Of a stretch of DNA of 64,000 bases, positions 35,280 to 46,778 are shown piece after piece. The translations under genes were made by a program, and so were the position numbers. The notes beneath the pieces are model-generated. The model worked only from the letters and a program-made list of their open reading frames with translations, made no database searches and had not been told where the DNA came from. Position 1 is the stretch's first letter; the number at the start of each line of letters is the position of its first letter. The DNA lies in the NCBI RefSeq assembly GCF_019393635.1, contig NC_057866.1:279194874-279258873 (forward strand). Direction: 5' to 3'. Source of the DNA: Dromiciops gliroides (taxonomy: Eukaryota; Chordata; Mammalia; Microbiotheria; Microbiotheriidae).

Positions 35280-37000
35280 ACATGATATGCCACATCCTAC
35301 ATCCCTGGGAAGAAGGTGCCAACCTCTCTCTCTTCTTTGGACCAGGTTTAGCTATTGTTTTCACAGAGGCTTAACTTTGAAAAGAGTCTTTAAATTTGCT
35401 ATTGGGAGAGAGGCTGGGAGAGAGAAATCTCCCCCACCTCCCTCCCAAGAATTCCTTTCTTCCTTCATTGAGGCTCCTGGCCTCAAATACCTGCAGAATT
35501 ACTAACTCAGACTTTTAATGTCTCTCCAAGGTGTGCTCACTTTTCTGCCCAGCCTATCCTGTTGCCCATTTTGATTTGCTCGGTCTGGATCAGATCCTAT
35601 AAAGGGGCATAGCTATAATTCAAGTTAGTTTAACTTTTTGTGATGTTCAAAATTTGCTTTTATGCTTGTCTCCTACAGAAAAAAAATCAGAGAAATTATA
35701 ATTTTCATAACTTCTCCTACCAGAAAAACCAGATCAGTGACAGGAAAAACAGTACCAGTTTATTTGTCCCAAGAACAAGCAGGCATGAATCATGTGGAGA
35801 CTCCTTGAAAAGAAGGAGCTAGAAGACTCCATCTTTCTGAATGTGTATAAGATTTCTGCTTACTGATTACAGATATTATTGGTACAGGGGGTAATCAGTT
35901 TCATCAGCATGATACAAATGAATTTAAAAGCAAACACTATAACAAGAATTTATGCAATGCAAATCAGTTTACCAATTCAACTTAAAAGCAGACACTAATA
36001 TAAGATTATGTAATTCAAAAAAAGGGGTTATCAAGGACAGGGATGCTCAGATTTTTTTTTACAAGGATGGCTCTAACAGACAAAGGTGTGTCTTGGAGAG
36101 CCATAAAGTTTACTTATTATTTTAGGAAGGAGATCAGTAGATGGGGACTTACTTGCTTTCTCAGATATTTGGAGAGACAATTGATATGTAGCACCCACAT
36201 GACTCTAGGGTTTTCCTGACACCCATTAGCACATTGTCTGGGTTTAGTTTGGAGGCCAGTTGGAGGGCATTTTGATAGTGTTAATCCAAGGTTTCATAAA
36301 ATCCTTTTGTGTAATAAGCCAACTACATCAAATCCAGGTGGTTTATATATTAACAATGTGAAGGCCAAAATTTGATATACAAAGCATTAATTGGGTGACT
36401 CACCTAAATATTAGGGTCCTGGAAATATGAGGGACCTTTTAGGTTTATCCTCCCCTCTGAACTGCCCTTTTTAGATATTTCTCCCAGGCCAATAAGAAGG
36501 GACCCTTACAGCTTTAATTCACAGAAGAATCAGATTTTATTACTTGGGAATTAATTAAACAACAAAGGTGAAATTAATAAAATCAAAGATAAGGAAATAG
36601 GAAAAAAGAAATACAGATAAATACTCTTAACTCTAAACTTAGCCTATGCAATCCCCAGATAATTTTCAATTAAGCTAATTCAAAGGAATTTAGGGTTTTC
36701 CGTAATTAACCCACCAAAACCTGGACAGTCTACAGTTGCTCACACCACGTGAAAAGCAGTTGCCAGAGAGCAAGAGAGCATTCTGTAAGAACCTCTGCCT
36801 CCCCTCATGGAGCATTCAATCTTCCTCCCCCAAAAGGGGAGGTCCTTCAAAAACTGCCTATGGAGAGTTTTCCTTCTGATCTCAGTAGTATACATAAGTT
36901 CAGGGAGGGCCTGGTGTGGCCCCTCCCAAATGAGTCAGCTAAAAACTGCAATAATAATTTTATCACAAATAATTTTTACCACAACAGTGACCACATTAAA
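35280..37000. other. Intergenic stretch, possible old unnamed repeat
   Basis: No supported gene. AT-rich and stop-dense. Some features (CAGATTTTATTACTTGGGAA at 36531, promoter-like GC patches near 36790-36850) would fit a worn, antisense LTR remnant, but I see no paired ends and no coding remains, so no family is assigned. Confidence 0.25.
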
Positions 37001-37167
37001 ATATCATCACCATGGGGCAGCTAGGTGGTGCAGTGGATAAAGCACCGGACCTGGATTCAGGAGTACCTGAGTTCAAATTCGGCCTCAGACACTTGACACT
37101 TACTAGCTGTGTGACTCTGGGCAAGTCACTTAACCCCCATTGCCATGAAAAAAAATATATCATCACC
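37001..37167 (+). mobile_element. WSINE1-like SINE with perfect TSD
   Basis: SINE 37012-37156; TSD ATATCATCACC (11 bp, 37001-37011 and 37157-37167). Confidence 0.92.
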
Positions 37168-38134
37168 TGTGATGACATCATCTGAGATGGGGCATGAACT
37201 CACAAATGCCTTGCCTTATAATGAAGTTTCTCCTGTCTTATTTGCAGAACAACATTCTTCTCTCACATCAAGGCTTACAATAGCCTAAGAGCTCAGGCCA
37301 AGGAGAACATCTCAGAGAAATAAACAACTTGATCTAAAAATGTCATAGCCTGGAGAAAGAGTGTGGGAAGATAGTGGAATAAGGCAGAAATTACTTGGCT
37401 CTCTCAAATCCATTCCCCCTCCCCCAATAATTTAAAATAATGCCCCAAAGTGAACTATTGAGTTGCAGAAATAATTAAAAGTCAGGGTAAAGCAGTCATC
37501 AAGGCCGAGACAACTTGGGAATAAAAGGAAAGACATGTCCTGAGAAGTGGCTTGGCCTGACTGAAGTGCACACACCTCTAGGCAAATGACAGGGAGTCAA
37601 CAAATAAAAGCCCTGGGGGCAGCTATGTGGCAGCAGCCTCAGCTTCCAGAACTTTCGGCTGGACCATGTGGGGTTTGGGCAGCAGTTCAAGGGAAAATTG
37701 GGGAGGGTAGGGGGAGGCTCTGCTGGTGCTGGATGCAGGGCCCAGGTGTGCTGACCAGATCCAGTCCCATGCTATTGGTGCATGAAGGAGGAGCAAGCAT
37801 GCACAGGCAGGGGAGTGTGGCCACAGAGGGCAGATCTGCTGAGGGCAATCCCAGAATCCCTGGTTTCAGTTGGGCCAGTGGGGTGAGTTGAAGCTCAAAG
37901 CCATTGCAACAACTGCAGGGAGCAAGAGTTTTTTGCAGTAAATGCATTGCTTGGGGCCCTAGTTGTGACTCAGATGGAGGGGCATATCTAAGGTCAGGCC
38001 CCACCCAGATAGAGCTCAGAAAACAACAGCACAAAAATCCTGAAGCTTGATACATTATCCCCCACACCGTGGAAGCAGAACCCAACCCTAACAAAAATTA
38101 ACAGCCCAGGAATAGTCTGTTTAAGGGGGAAAAA

Positions 38135-39130
38135 GGAGTAAGCAAAAGAGAAAGAACCTCCCCATAGATAGCTACTATGGGGATGGAGAAGATCAGGGTT
38201 CAAATTCAGAAGATAATTAAGTCAAAATAGCTACATCTACTTCAAAGAAAAAATGTCAAATGGTCCCAAGCCCAAAAAGAGTTCTTGGAAGAGCTTAAAA
38301 GGGACTTTAAAAGATCAAATCAGGGGCAGCTAGATGGTGCATTGGATAGAGCACCCGCCCTGGAGTCAGGAGTACCTGAGTTCAAATCCGGCCTCAGACA
38401 CTTAACACTTACTAGCTGTGTGACCCCCCCGCAAGTCACTTAACCGCAACTGCCTCACTAAAAAAAAAAAAAAAAAAAAGATCAAATCAGAGAAGTTGAG
38501 GAAAAATAAGGGAAAAATAAGAGTAACAGAAGAAAATTATGAAAAGAAAATCAACCAATTGGAAAAAGACATCCAAAACCTTGCAGAAAATTGTAACTCC
38601 TTAAAAATTAGAATTCGGCAAACAGAAGCTAATGACTTCACAAGACAACAAGAAATAATACGACAAAATCAAAATAAAGAAAAAATGGGAAAGAATTCAA
38701 AATATCTCATTATAAAAACAATTGATCTGGAAAACAGATCAAGGAGAGACAATATAAAAGTTGTTGGGTTACCTGAAAGTAATGATTTTTTAAAAAGAGT
38801 TTAGACATTATACTTGAAGAAATTATTAAGGAAAATTGCCCTGAAATTTTAGAACTAGAGGATAAAATAGAAATTGAAAAAAAATCACTGATCACCACCT
38901 GAAAGAGATCCCAAGATGAAAACTCATGGGAATATTATAGACAAGTTTTGAAGCTTCCAGGTTATGAAGAAAATACTACAAGCAACTAAAAAGAAATAAT
39001 TTAGATACTGTGCATCCACAGTCCAGATAGCACAAGATTTAGCAGCTTCTACCTTAAAAGATTGAAGGGCATGGAACAGTATATTCCAAAGAGCAAAGGA
39101 GCTCACTTTGCAGCCAAGAATAACTTACCC
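38135..39130 (+). pseudogene. L1 ORF1, broken and split by a SINE
   Basis: A coiled-coil part (KKINQLEKDIQNLAENCNSL) followed by the RRM signature LENRSRRDNIKVVGLPES (about 38728-38781). The C-terminal part (QDLAASTLKD-like, 39040-39066) is out of frame. The original start codon near 38139 appears lost (AGTAAGCAAAAGAG). A SINE lies in the N-terminal third. Several stops and shifts. Confidence 0.8.
38309..38489 (+). mobile_element. WSINE1-like SINE in L1 ORF1, perfect TSD
   Basis: SINE 38323-38475 with a 17-base A-tract; TSD AAAAGATCAAATCA (14 bp, 38309-38322 and 38476-38489). Confidence 0.93.
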
Positions 39131-39900
39131 AGCAAAGCTTTGAATAACTCTGATGAAAAAAGAAAAAAAAAATGCATATGCAGGCCTGAGTCGGGCCAGT
39201 CAGAGCCCGTCCCAAGGCCACGGTCATGAGTGGCCGTTATGACTACCTGGCAGCTCCCAGGGGGCTCCCGGGTGGCTTCCGGTTGGCTCACGGGCTGCCA
39301 GCAGCTGCTGTGCTCAGGCCTGGCCAGGGCGCTCAACCTCAGCTTCACCGCCCTGCTGGAGCTTGCCACAGTCCTCACCCATGTGGGTCCGGACCCTTGA
39401 CACTGGCAGGGCCCGTGGGCCGCCAGCCGGAGCGTCTGGCTAGCAGAGGGGGCCCAGGCCTTGTGGAAGGGCAGTGGTGTAGCGCTCCTGTGCCTCTTCC
39501 CCTACAGCGTTCTGCCCACCGCAAGTTCATACTGCTGTTCATGGATGAGCGAGGTTACGTTTCCCAGTGGAGCACAATTGTAACTGGAAATCTCCCATTC
39601 ATGGTGGCCACCATTATCAGCTACCCGACTGATGTCATTCAAACTCTGCTGATTATGCAGAATCTGCTGAAGCCTTCTTACACGGGATCTCCCAAGCCTT
39701 CTGTACAATTTATCATCAAGAAGGCTTCCTGGACCTTTATCGGGAAGTTTTCCTCACAGTTATAGGTGCTGTGCCATTCTCTGCTGGCTCTTTCCTAGTT
39801 TATGTGAACCTGAATCACATCTGGAACAGGCCCCAAGACCGGCTTTCCCCACTGCAGAACTTTGCCTATAGCTGCCTTGCTGCTGGGGTCACCAGGACAA

Positions 39901-40093
39901 CCTCCTATCCTTTTTTCTTTCTTTCTTTCTTTCTTTTTTTTTTTGCGGGGCAATGGGGGTTAAGTAACTTGCCCAGGGTCACACAGCTAATAAGTGTAAA
40001 GTGTCTGAGGCCAGATTTGAACTCAGGTACTCCTGACTCCAGGGCCTGTGCTTTATCCGCTGCGCCACCTAGCCGCCCCCCTCCTATCCTTTT
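39901..40093 (-). mobile_element. WSINE1-like SINE inside the SLC25A43 retrocopy, perfect TSD
   Basis: Reverse copy 39915-40079 with a (TTTC)n/T-tract at the left; TSD CCTCCTATCCTTTT (14 bp, 39901-39914 and 40080-40093). Splits the codons of the YPF motif of the carrier. Confidence 0.94.
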
Positions 40094-40889
40094 GATGTGG
40101 TGAAGAGGAAGATGCAAGTCCAGAGTCATTGCTTCCCTCACTGGGGTAAACAATTTCCCAGGGCCAGTGGACTGCTTCCGACAAGTGGTGAAGGCTGGAC
40201 CTCTGCAATGGACTGAGAGTGATAAGCTTACCCCAGGTGTAGATCAGAGTTTACAGCCACAAGAGTTACGGGAATTAGGGAAGTTACTAAAAAATGGCAA
40301 TTTCGAGGCAAGAAAACCCACTCTGTAAAATTGTAAAAGGCTGAAAGGTGTGTTAAAAGCGTAGGTATATGTACAGCCTTATGACCTTATGTGATCAGAA
40401 GAGGTGGCCTCTGTCCAGCGTCCAGAAAAAAAAAGTGAGAAGGTTGAAACTTTCATCATCTGATCTGCCCCTGCCCACATTCATGCCTGCACCACTGCAG
40501 ACTTGGAGACCTAATTTGATTCAAGTTCCTGGAACTCTCTATCACTATCTCTTGCATTACACCCAGTATCCCAGAGATGTGACTGGGCAGTCAGTCCCCC
40601 CTTAAAGTTTTCCAAGCCCAGCTTGCCAAAGCAACAGCGAAACTCATATCCATAATCAATAGATGCAAAGTCCCAAAGAACCAGATTTGCTGTGTTATTA
40701 ACCTGAAAAGAAAGGCAGAATGTAGGTTGCAGACCATTAGCAGACCAGACATCACACAGTCTCTTGCCTTGTTTCCCAGGAATTGATACTTGCACTAATT
40801 AGCAATGACTGCAAAACTTATGCAAAACAATACAGAGCCAGTTTGAGTAGTTTGGCTCAGACCTTGCCAGCTTAAGAGTTCATGGCTTT

Positions 40890-41037
40890 GGGGCAGCTAG
40901 GTGGTACAGTGGATAAAGCACTGGCCCTGGATTCAGGAGGACCTGAATTCAAATCCAGCCTCAGACACTTGATACTTACTAGCTGTAAGTCACTGGGCAA
41001 GTCACTTAACCCTCATTGCCCTGCCAAAAAAAAAAAT
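40890..41037 (+). mobile_element. WSINE1-like SINE in the retrocopy 3' UTR
   Basis: GGGGCAGCTAGGTGGTACAG to CATTGCCCTGCC, then an A-tract. TSD not clear. Confidence 0.88.
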
Positions 41038-41810
41038 GTTCATTACTTCATCCTCACTGCTTTTAGGTAACTTATATTATAGGTGGTTTTCACAAGAAAA
41101 AAGGATGAGAATGTGTCCACAATCTTTCATTTCAAGTTTAGGAAGCCTGGGTCATTCATTAAGTAAAGTGGTTTTGTTCATGTCCATTTCATGGTGCCAC
41201 CGAAAACTCCAAACTGTCCTCAGTACCTCAGTAATGTCGATGGACAGGTTCATAAAAATGACTTACCAATGCTTTTGACCTTCATAATTTTACTCTCACC
41301 TAGCAAAGCCAAGAATTAGCTGATAATATCAGTAGCTCCCATTCATTTTCTATAATGGCCTAGTAACAAAAAAGAAAAGAAAGAGAGCCTTAGATTGGTT
41401 TTAGAAAGTCATCAAGTTTGAACCTCATCTGAAGCTTGACATTTTCCAGATGACATAAAAACAAGAGAAAAGTACTTGGAGCCAATCTCCTCAACAAACT
41501 GGAGAAATCACATTTCAGGAGTAAAATATCTTGGACCTACACTAAGGGCATATAACCATACCCTTCAAATAATTCTTACTCATATAGTTCCCAAAATAAC
41601 TAATATCTAGTTAAGTAAAGATCATGTCTTTGTGATTGGATTTTTTTTCCTTTCTCAGTTTGTTATTTTGTGTATTAATTTCTCACTGGGTTTCTTACTT
41701 TAAAAAAATGAATATATAATGAATTAAAGTACTATTCTGGAGGAAAATACCATAATTGAACAGAAAATTTGACCTACAAGAATTAAAAGAAACACATGAA
41801 AGTAAACATT

Positions 41811-41981
41811 AAAAAATACCCAATTGGGGCAGCTAGATGGCGCAGTGGATAGAGCACCGGCCCTGGAGTCAGGAGTACCTGAGTTCAAATCCGGCCTCAG
41901 ACACTTAACACTTACTAGCTGTGTGACCCTGGGCAAGTCACTTAACCCCCACTGCCTCACTAAAAAAAAAAATACCCAATT
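41811..41981 (+). mobile_element. WSINE1-like SINE in L1 spacer, perfect TSD
   Basis: SINE 41826-41966; TSD AAAAAATACCCAATT (15 bp, 41811-41825 and 41967-41981). Confidence 0.93.
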
Positions 41982-41992
41982 AAAAGAGTGGG

Positions 41993-42160
41993 TTTTTTTG
42001 TTTGTTTGTTTGTTTTGCAGGGGGGGGGGGGCAATGAGGGTTAAATGACTTGCCCAGGGGCACACAGCTAGTAAGTGTCAAGTGTTTGAGGCCGGATTTG
42101 AACTCAGTTCCTCCTGAATCCAGCATTGGTGCTTTATACACTGCACCACTTAGCTGCCCC
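41993..42160 (-). mobile_element. WSINE1-like SINE, reverse
   Basis: (TTTG)n and a 12-base G-run at the left, then GCAATGAGGGTTAAATGACT; right end CACCACTTAGCTGCCCC. It lies 12 bases from the preceding forward copy, so the pair forms a long inverted repeat. Confidence 0.9.
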
Positions 42161-42507
42161 CTATCAGAGATTTTTAAAGGCCAAACTGTTTATTTCTTGT
42201 TTGGGAAAATTTTATCCACAACTATCAATAATGTTATCATTACTAGGGTAATTTGAAAGAGCATACATATATAGAAGGATTGGAGTTGAATTTATTATTA
42301 TGGAATGATCCTAAAAAATAAAATTGGGTAGGGAGAGGTAATATAGAGCAATTCTCTCACACAAATGAGGCATGAATGGAAGAACTGTTGCAGTAAAGGG
42401 CAGGAGGAGGTGGAGGTAAAATAGTGCTAGAATCTTATTCTCACCAGAACTGGGTTAAAGAAAGAATAACTTATATTCAGAAGGGTATAAAAGACTTCTT
42501 AACTTAC

Positions 42508-42628
42508 AGAGAAATAGGAGGGTGAGGGAATAGGATAAGGGAGGGACTCTTAGAAAGGTGTGTAGATTAAGAAATAAGAGGGTCAGAGTCAAAATAAAGG
42601 AGGGACTCTTAGAAAGGTGCAAATTAGG
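42508..42628 (+). repeat. Two-copy ~60-bp tandem duplication in L1 spacer
   Basis: The words AGGGAGGGACTCTTAGAAAG (at about 42538) and AGGAGGGACTCTTAGAAAGG (at about 42599) recur about 60 bases apart, each preceded by an AGAAATAGGAGGGT / AGAAATAAGAGGGT block. A local tandem duplication inside the L1. Confidence 0.75.
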
Positions 42629-43416
42629 GAGGCAGTGCTCAGAAGTAATTTAGGTTGAGGAGAAATAGGGTAAACATGGAGGAAGAGAAGGATAAACAGA
42701 GGAGAAATAGTTTGGAGGGAAATACACAACTAGAAATTAAAACTTTAAATTTGAATGAGATGAATTCAACCATAAAATGGAAATGAATAGCAAAGTGGAT
42801 CAAAAACTAGAATCTGACAATATATTTTTTTTTACAATAAGCATATTAAAAAAATTAGAGACACACATAGAGTAAGAATAAAGAGCTGGAGTAGAATTTC
42901 CTATGTTTTAGCTGATTGAAAAAAAGCAGGGGCAGCAATGATGATTCCAGAAAAAGTTAAAGCTAAAATAAATTTGATTAAAAAAGCTAAAAAAGGAAAC
43001 TATAGTATATTTAAAAGTACCATAGATGATTAAATAATACCAATATTAAAACTATATTACCAAATGCACCCAAATTTTTAAAGGAAAAGTTAAATGAACT
43101 ACAGGTACAAATAGATAGAAAAACTATAAGAGTGGGGGGGCATCAAATTTCCCCTCTCAGAACTAGATAAAAATAACCAAAAAATAAACAAGAAAGAAGT
43201 CAAGGAGATGAATAGAATTTTAGATAAGCTACATACCATAGATATCTGGAGAGAATTGAACAAAAATAGAAAGGAAAACAAAAATTGACCATATATCAAG
43301 GCATAAAAACTTTTTAATTCAATGCAGAAAAACATAAATAATACTTAAAGAGACCATGGATTTGACTTTACAGGACCATTTATTATTCCTCTACCTGGCC
43401 AGTGACCTCCTCTTAT

Positions 43417-44256
43417 AGCCATGTACTTGTGTGTGTGTGTGTGTGTGTGTTAATTAATTAATTTTAATTTTTCTCAATTTCATGGAGACATTTTTTGAGT
43501 TGCAAATTTTTCTCCCACCCTACCTTCCCTCTTTCCTCCCAAAACCAGTAAGCAATTTGATATAGGTAATACATTACAATCATGTTAAACATACTTCCAC
43601 ATTAATCAGAACAAAAGGAAAAAAATGCAAGAGAAAATAAACAAGAACAATAACAAAAAGTAACAACAAAAGTGAAAATAGTATACTTCAGACTGCATTC
43701 AGACTTCATAGTTCTTTTTCTGAATGTGGAGGAGAAATAGCGTAAACACTTTTTTTGGCATTGTCTTTGATTATTGCATTGCTGAGAAGAACCAAGTCCA
43801 TCACAGTTGATCACCACAAAATGTTGTTGATACTGTGTACAATGTTCTCTTGGTTCTGATCATTTCACTTAGCATCAATTCATGTAAGTCTTTCAATGTT
43901 TTTCTGAAATCCATCTGCTTATCATTTCTTACAGCACAATAGTGTTCTATTAAATTTACATACAACTTTTTTAGTCATTCCGCAATTTATGGGCATCCCC
44001 TCAATTTCCAATTCTTTGCTATCACAAAAAGAGCAGCTATAAATATTTTGGTACATGTGGGTCTTTTTCCCTTTTCCATGATATCTTTGGGATACAGACC
44101 TAGTAATAGTATTGCTGGGTCAAAGGGTATGTACAGTTTTAAAGCCTTTTGGGCATGGTTCCAAATTTTTCTCCACAGTGGTTGGATCAGTCTGTAGCTC
44201 CACCAACAGTGTATTAGTGTTCCAATTTTTCCACATCTTCTCAGCCATGTACTTGT
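43417..44256 (-). mobile_element. 5'-truncated L1 tail, reverse, perfect TSD
   Basis: L1 body about 43451-44242, preceded by a (TG)n/TTAATTAATTAA tail region. The plus strand shows the reverse complement of the L1 3' end and the ORF2 C-terminus: GGGCATCCCCTCAATTTCCA at 43991 mirrors GGAAATTGAGGGGATGCTC at 20731. The TSD AGCCATGTACTTGT (14 bp, 43417-43430 and 44243-44256) is exact. Open reading frames here on the minus strand (such as the one containing KGKRPTCTKIFIAALFVIAK) are the ORF2 C-terminus. Confidence 0.9.
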
Positions 44257-44259
44257 TGA

Positions 44260-44910
44260 CAATGCATTTTACACTAATCCTCACATTCAAAACAGTTGCC
44301 ATTGTTTATATAGCTGTGATTTCTTTTCATATTTTGATTTATTTATAAAGAGAATGACAATGTGGCTGTGGATCACGACGCTAGTAGTGAGACCTAGCTC
44401 TAAATCCATTAGCATAAGACTCTCCTCATTTCTGGAGATTAATGACAACACTCCATGCCTGCATGAAGGGCATAGTTAGGGAAAGTTTGGGAGATGGAAG
44501 ATCCTGATCTTCTGTATTCCATATTCAAGAGAAAAGATTTGCGGTTTCATATTCTCTTTAGGTAAAGAGTGATTCTGGGAAGAAGCTGACATGTCTACAT
44601 GTGGGGTTTGAACATCTGATTACAGTTGATTATTGGATAGAATTCACCAAAAGATAAATTAGTGTTGGTTCAAAGTATATAAGGCCGTTCACATTCTGCT
44701 CCCCTTTTCTATCACTTTGTTATTTTCATTATGGTAAAAAAGGATATTGCATAGCATTAAGGATAATTTTGTGGTTTTGACCACTTTAATGCAAGGCACC
44801 TTTAGTCATAGGAGATACAAACACTAAAATAAAATAGTTCATTTCCTCTACAAGCTTACATTTAAATGCGTAAAATATTCTGTACACAGAGAAGTAAATA
44901 CGAGGTAATT
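44260..44910. other. Intergenic stretch, nothing recognised
   Basis: No supported gene or repeat. Confidence 0.3.
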
Positions 44911-44911
44911 T

Positions 44912-45170
44912 CAGGCAGCTAGATGGTATGATGGATAGAGCATTGGGCCTGGAGTCTGGAAGATCTGAATTCAAGTCCAGTCTCAGATAATTACTAGCTG
45001 TATGACCATGAGTTTAACCTCTGTTTGTTTCAGTTTCCTCAACTGTAAAATGAGGTTAATAATAGTACCTACTTCATAGGGTTGCTGTGAAGATGAGATA
45101 ATATTTGTAAAGCACTTAGCACAATGTCTGACACATGGTAGACACTATATAAATGCTTATTCCCATTATT
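44912..45170 (+). repeat. MAR1/MIR-type SINE
   Basis: CAGGCAGCTAGATGGTATGA head, TTTCAGTTTCCTCAACTGTA, GGTTGCTGTGAAGATGAGAT and a CAATGTCTGACACATGGTAG tail. Complete but diverged. Confidence 0.8.
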
Positions 45171-45589
45171 TATTTCCTCAAAAGAGACCAAAAACAAGCT
45201 GTCAGGATGGAAGGAAGAGGGACACAAAGAGCAGTATCACTAAAACCAGTTGAGGAGAGAGTACCCCAGAGAAGCATTCAAGCAGAATAAAGACTGAAAA
45301 AACAAAAACAACAAAAACAAACTAGGGGAACTAGCAGTTAAGAATTTAATGATAACTTTTTAGTGGCTAGTAGAGGTGGGACAGGGAGAGAGGTCAGAAC
45401 CATATTGTAAGATATTGAAAAATACAAAGAAGCTGAAGAGGTAGAAGTAATAACTAACCTCAGTAAAAAAAGAGATGTTGGACAATAATAGCTTGAGAGT
45501 ATGTGGCCAAAAATAATTGAACACTTGATTATGAGCCTTTTGATAAGTATTTAACTAGACTGATTTTCAGAATAAAAACACAGAATTAT

Positions 45590-46260
45590 AGCATCTTAGA
45601 TTTTTGCAGGACCTCAAAGACATTCTAGTCTAATGAACAATTGGACCACATTCTCTCTACATCTCCAAAAAGCACTCAGCTAAGCCTGCTAATTTCTCTG
45701 GAAGCTCATTACATTTTTGGTTATTTTTTTTGAAACTGTAGGGAAGTTTATTGTTGTCTTCATCATTGTTGTGGTCATCATCATTGTTATATCAAGTCTA
45801 AATCTACCTCATTTAAACTTTCACTCATGCTCATTGACCTACTTTCTGGTACCAAGTGGAACAAAGCTAGTTCTTCTTCCATCTGACAGTCTTTCAAATA
45901 TTTCAAGGTAGATATTCAAATCTCTATCATCAAATGAGTTCTCTTTATCAGGGTAAACATAGCTAATCCTTTCAATCCTTTTTGGGCATGCTATCTAGTC
46001 TCCTTGCCCCTTTGAGTGCCACCTTCTAGAAACACTCCAGTTCATTAAAGTCTTTCCTAAAATGTCATATTGAGAACTCAACAAAATAGTCTAGATGTGG
46101 TATGATCAGAATAGAGTACAATGAGATTTTCACTTTGATAATCATTGTCTCTCCTAATGGACCTGAGGTCTCATTAATATTTTTGGACTGCAGTATAGCA
46201 CTGTTGAGTCATTTTATTTCCCCTTAAATCCAGAGATACCGTTTACAATGACTGTTGGCT
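45590..46260 (-). repeat. L3/CR1-type LINE fragment, reverse
   Basis: TTTTGGGCATGCTATCTAGT, ACACTCCAGTTCATTAAAGT, then GATGTGGTATGATCAGAATA and GAGTACAATGAGATTTTCAC. Antisense CR1/L3 order as at 13200. Confidence 0.6.
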
Positions 46261-46778
46261 TCCTATACTTCTTCTCTTAAGACCATGTGAAATTGAATCT
46301 TGAAACCAAATTTGGGACTTTTTAGTTATAGCTAATAAATTTCTTTTTATTAGATAGATCTTCTTATTATATAGATATCATGCTAGCTTGTAAAGAGCTT
46401 CCCATATTCTGACCCTGTCATTTAATGTGTTTGTTAGGCTGAACACATACTTGACAAGGTTCAATGTAGGGAAGTTTCTGAAAATATGTAATGCCTTTCA
46501 AGTCAATTCTGTATGTTGGTAGTCTCACTAAATTATTGTATTACTACAATTGTGTTGTTTTTCTCAAGATTAAGGTCTCAGTTAAATTCTGTAAGTGTAA
46601 ACCCTTATGTTCCCATTATTATTATTATGAGTAAAGATAGAATCGAACAAATTTTCAATATCATAGCCTGAGAATGGAACTCTCTAGAATTGTATGAGGA
46701 GGACCCAAAAAGGGATACACATCAGTATTATATAAAAGATAGGACAGATTATTATTATTATTGGGGAAACTGTTGGGA
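46261..46778. other. Intergenic stretch, nothing recognised
   Basis: AT-rich, no supported gene. Confidence 0.3.

Larger units (their letters stand above)
37355..39179 (+). mobile_element. L1 LINE, 5' part (split by a retrocopy)
   Basis: 5' UTR starting near GAGTGTGGGAAGATAGTGGA, then ORF1. The same element resumes at about 41716 after a foreign 2.5-kb insert: the sequence there aligns with the inter-ORF spacer of the L1 at 14409 (GAACAGAAAATTTGACCTACAAG against GATCAGAAATTTTAATCTACAAA). Border of the split: 39179/39180. Confidence 0.85.
39180..41701 (+). pseudogene. SLC25A43: Processed pseudogene (retrocopy) of SLC25A43
   Basis: Intronless copy of a mitochondrial carrier (SLC25) mRNA. Carrier-type translation is seen in order: MSGRYDYLAAPRGLPGGF from the ATG at 39226; then in another frame TALLELATVLTHVG (about 39335-39376); HRKFILLFMDERGYVSQWS (39520-39576); TYPTD-equivalent SYPTDVIQT; GAVPFSAGSFLVYVNL; NFAYSCLAAGVTRT; YPFDVVKRKMQVQS; GAVDCFRQVVKA; then KLTPGVDQSLQPQELREL and the C-terminus KPTL with stop at 40326-40328. 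These match human SLC25A43 as I remember it, including its unusual C-terminal tail. About 40 residues between VVKAG and KLTPG (the last carrier repeat) are missing, and there are a frameshift near 39290 and further breaks. The 3' part to 41701 would be 3' UTR. Two SINEs sit inside. Flanking near-repeat AAAAAAATGCATAT / AAAAAAATGAATAT (39166-39179, 41702-41715) is a 13/14 TSD. Not expected to make a carrier. Confidence 0.87.
41702..43342 (+). mobile_element. L1 LINE, continuation after the retrocopy
   Basis: Inter-ORF spacer (41716-42720) with two SINEs, then the start of ORF2: ATGAATTCAACCATAAAATG at 42760 corresponds to GATGAACTCTTCTATAAAATG of the L1 at 14409. Endonuclease traces extend to about 43342, where homology stops. 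The reverse transcriptase is absent, so the element is 3'-truncated or rearranged. Confidence 0.82.

Noticed and set aside
35650-37340. Possible worn LTR element in reverse orientation
   Set aside because: Some LTR-like traits, but no paired ends, no primer-binding site and no gag, pol or env remains could be seen, so I do not call it.
39226-39765. A functional new carrier gene from the 179-codon ORF
   Set aside because: The first part of this ORF is out of frame with the carrier reading, and the copy lacks a carrier segment and is split by a SINE.
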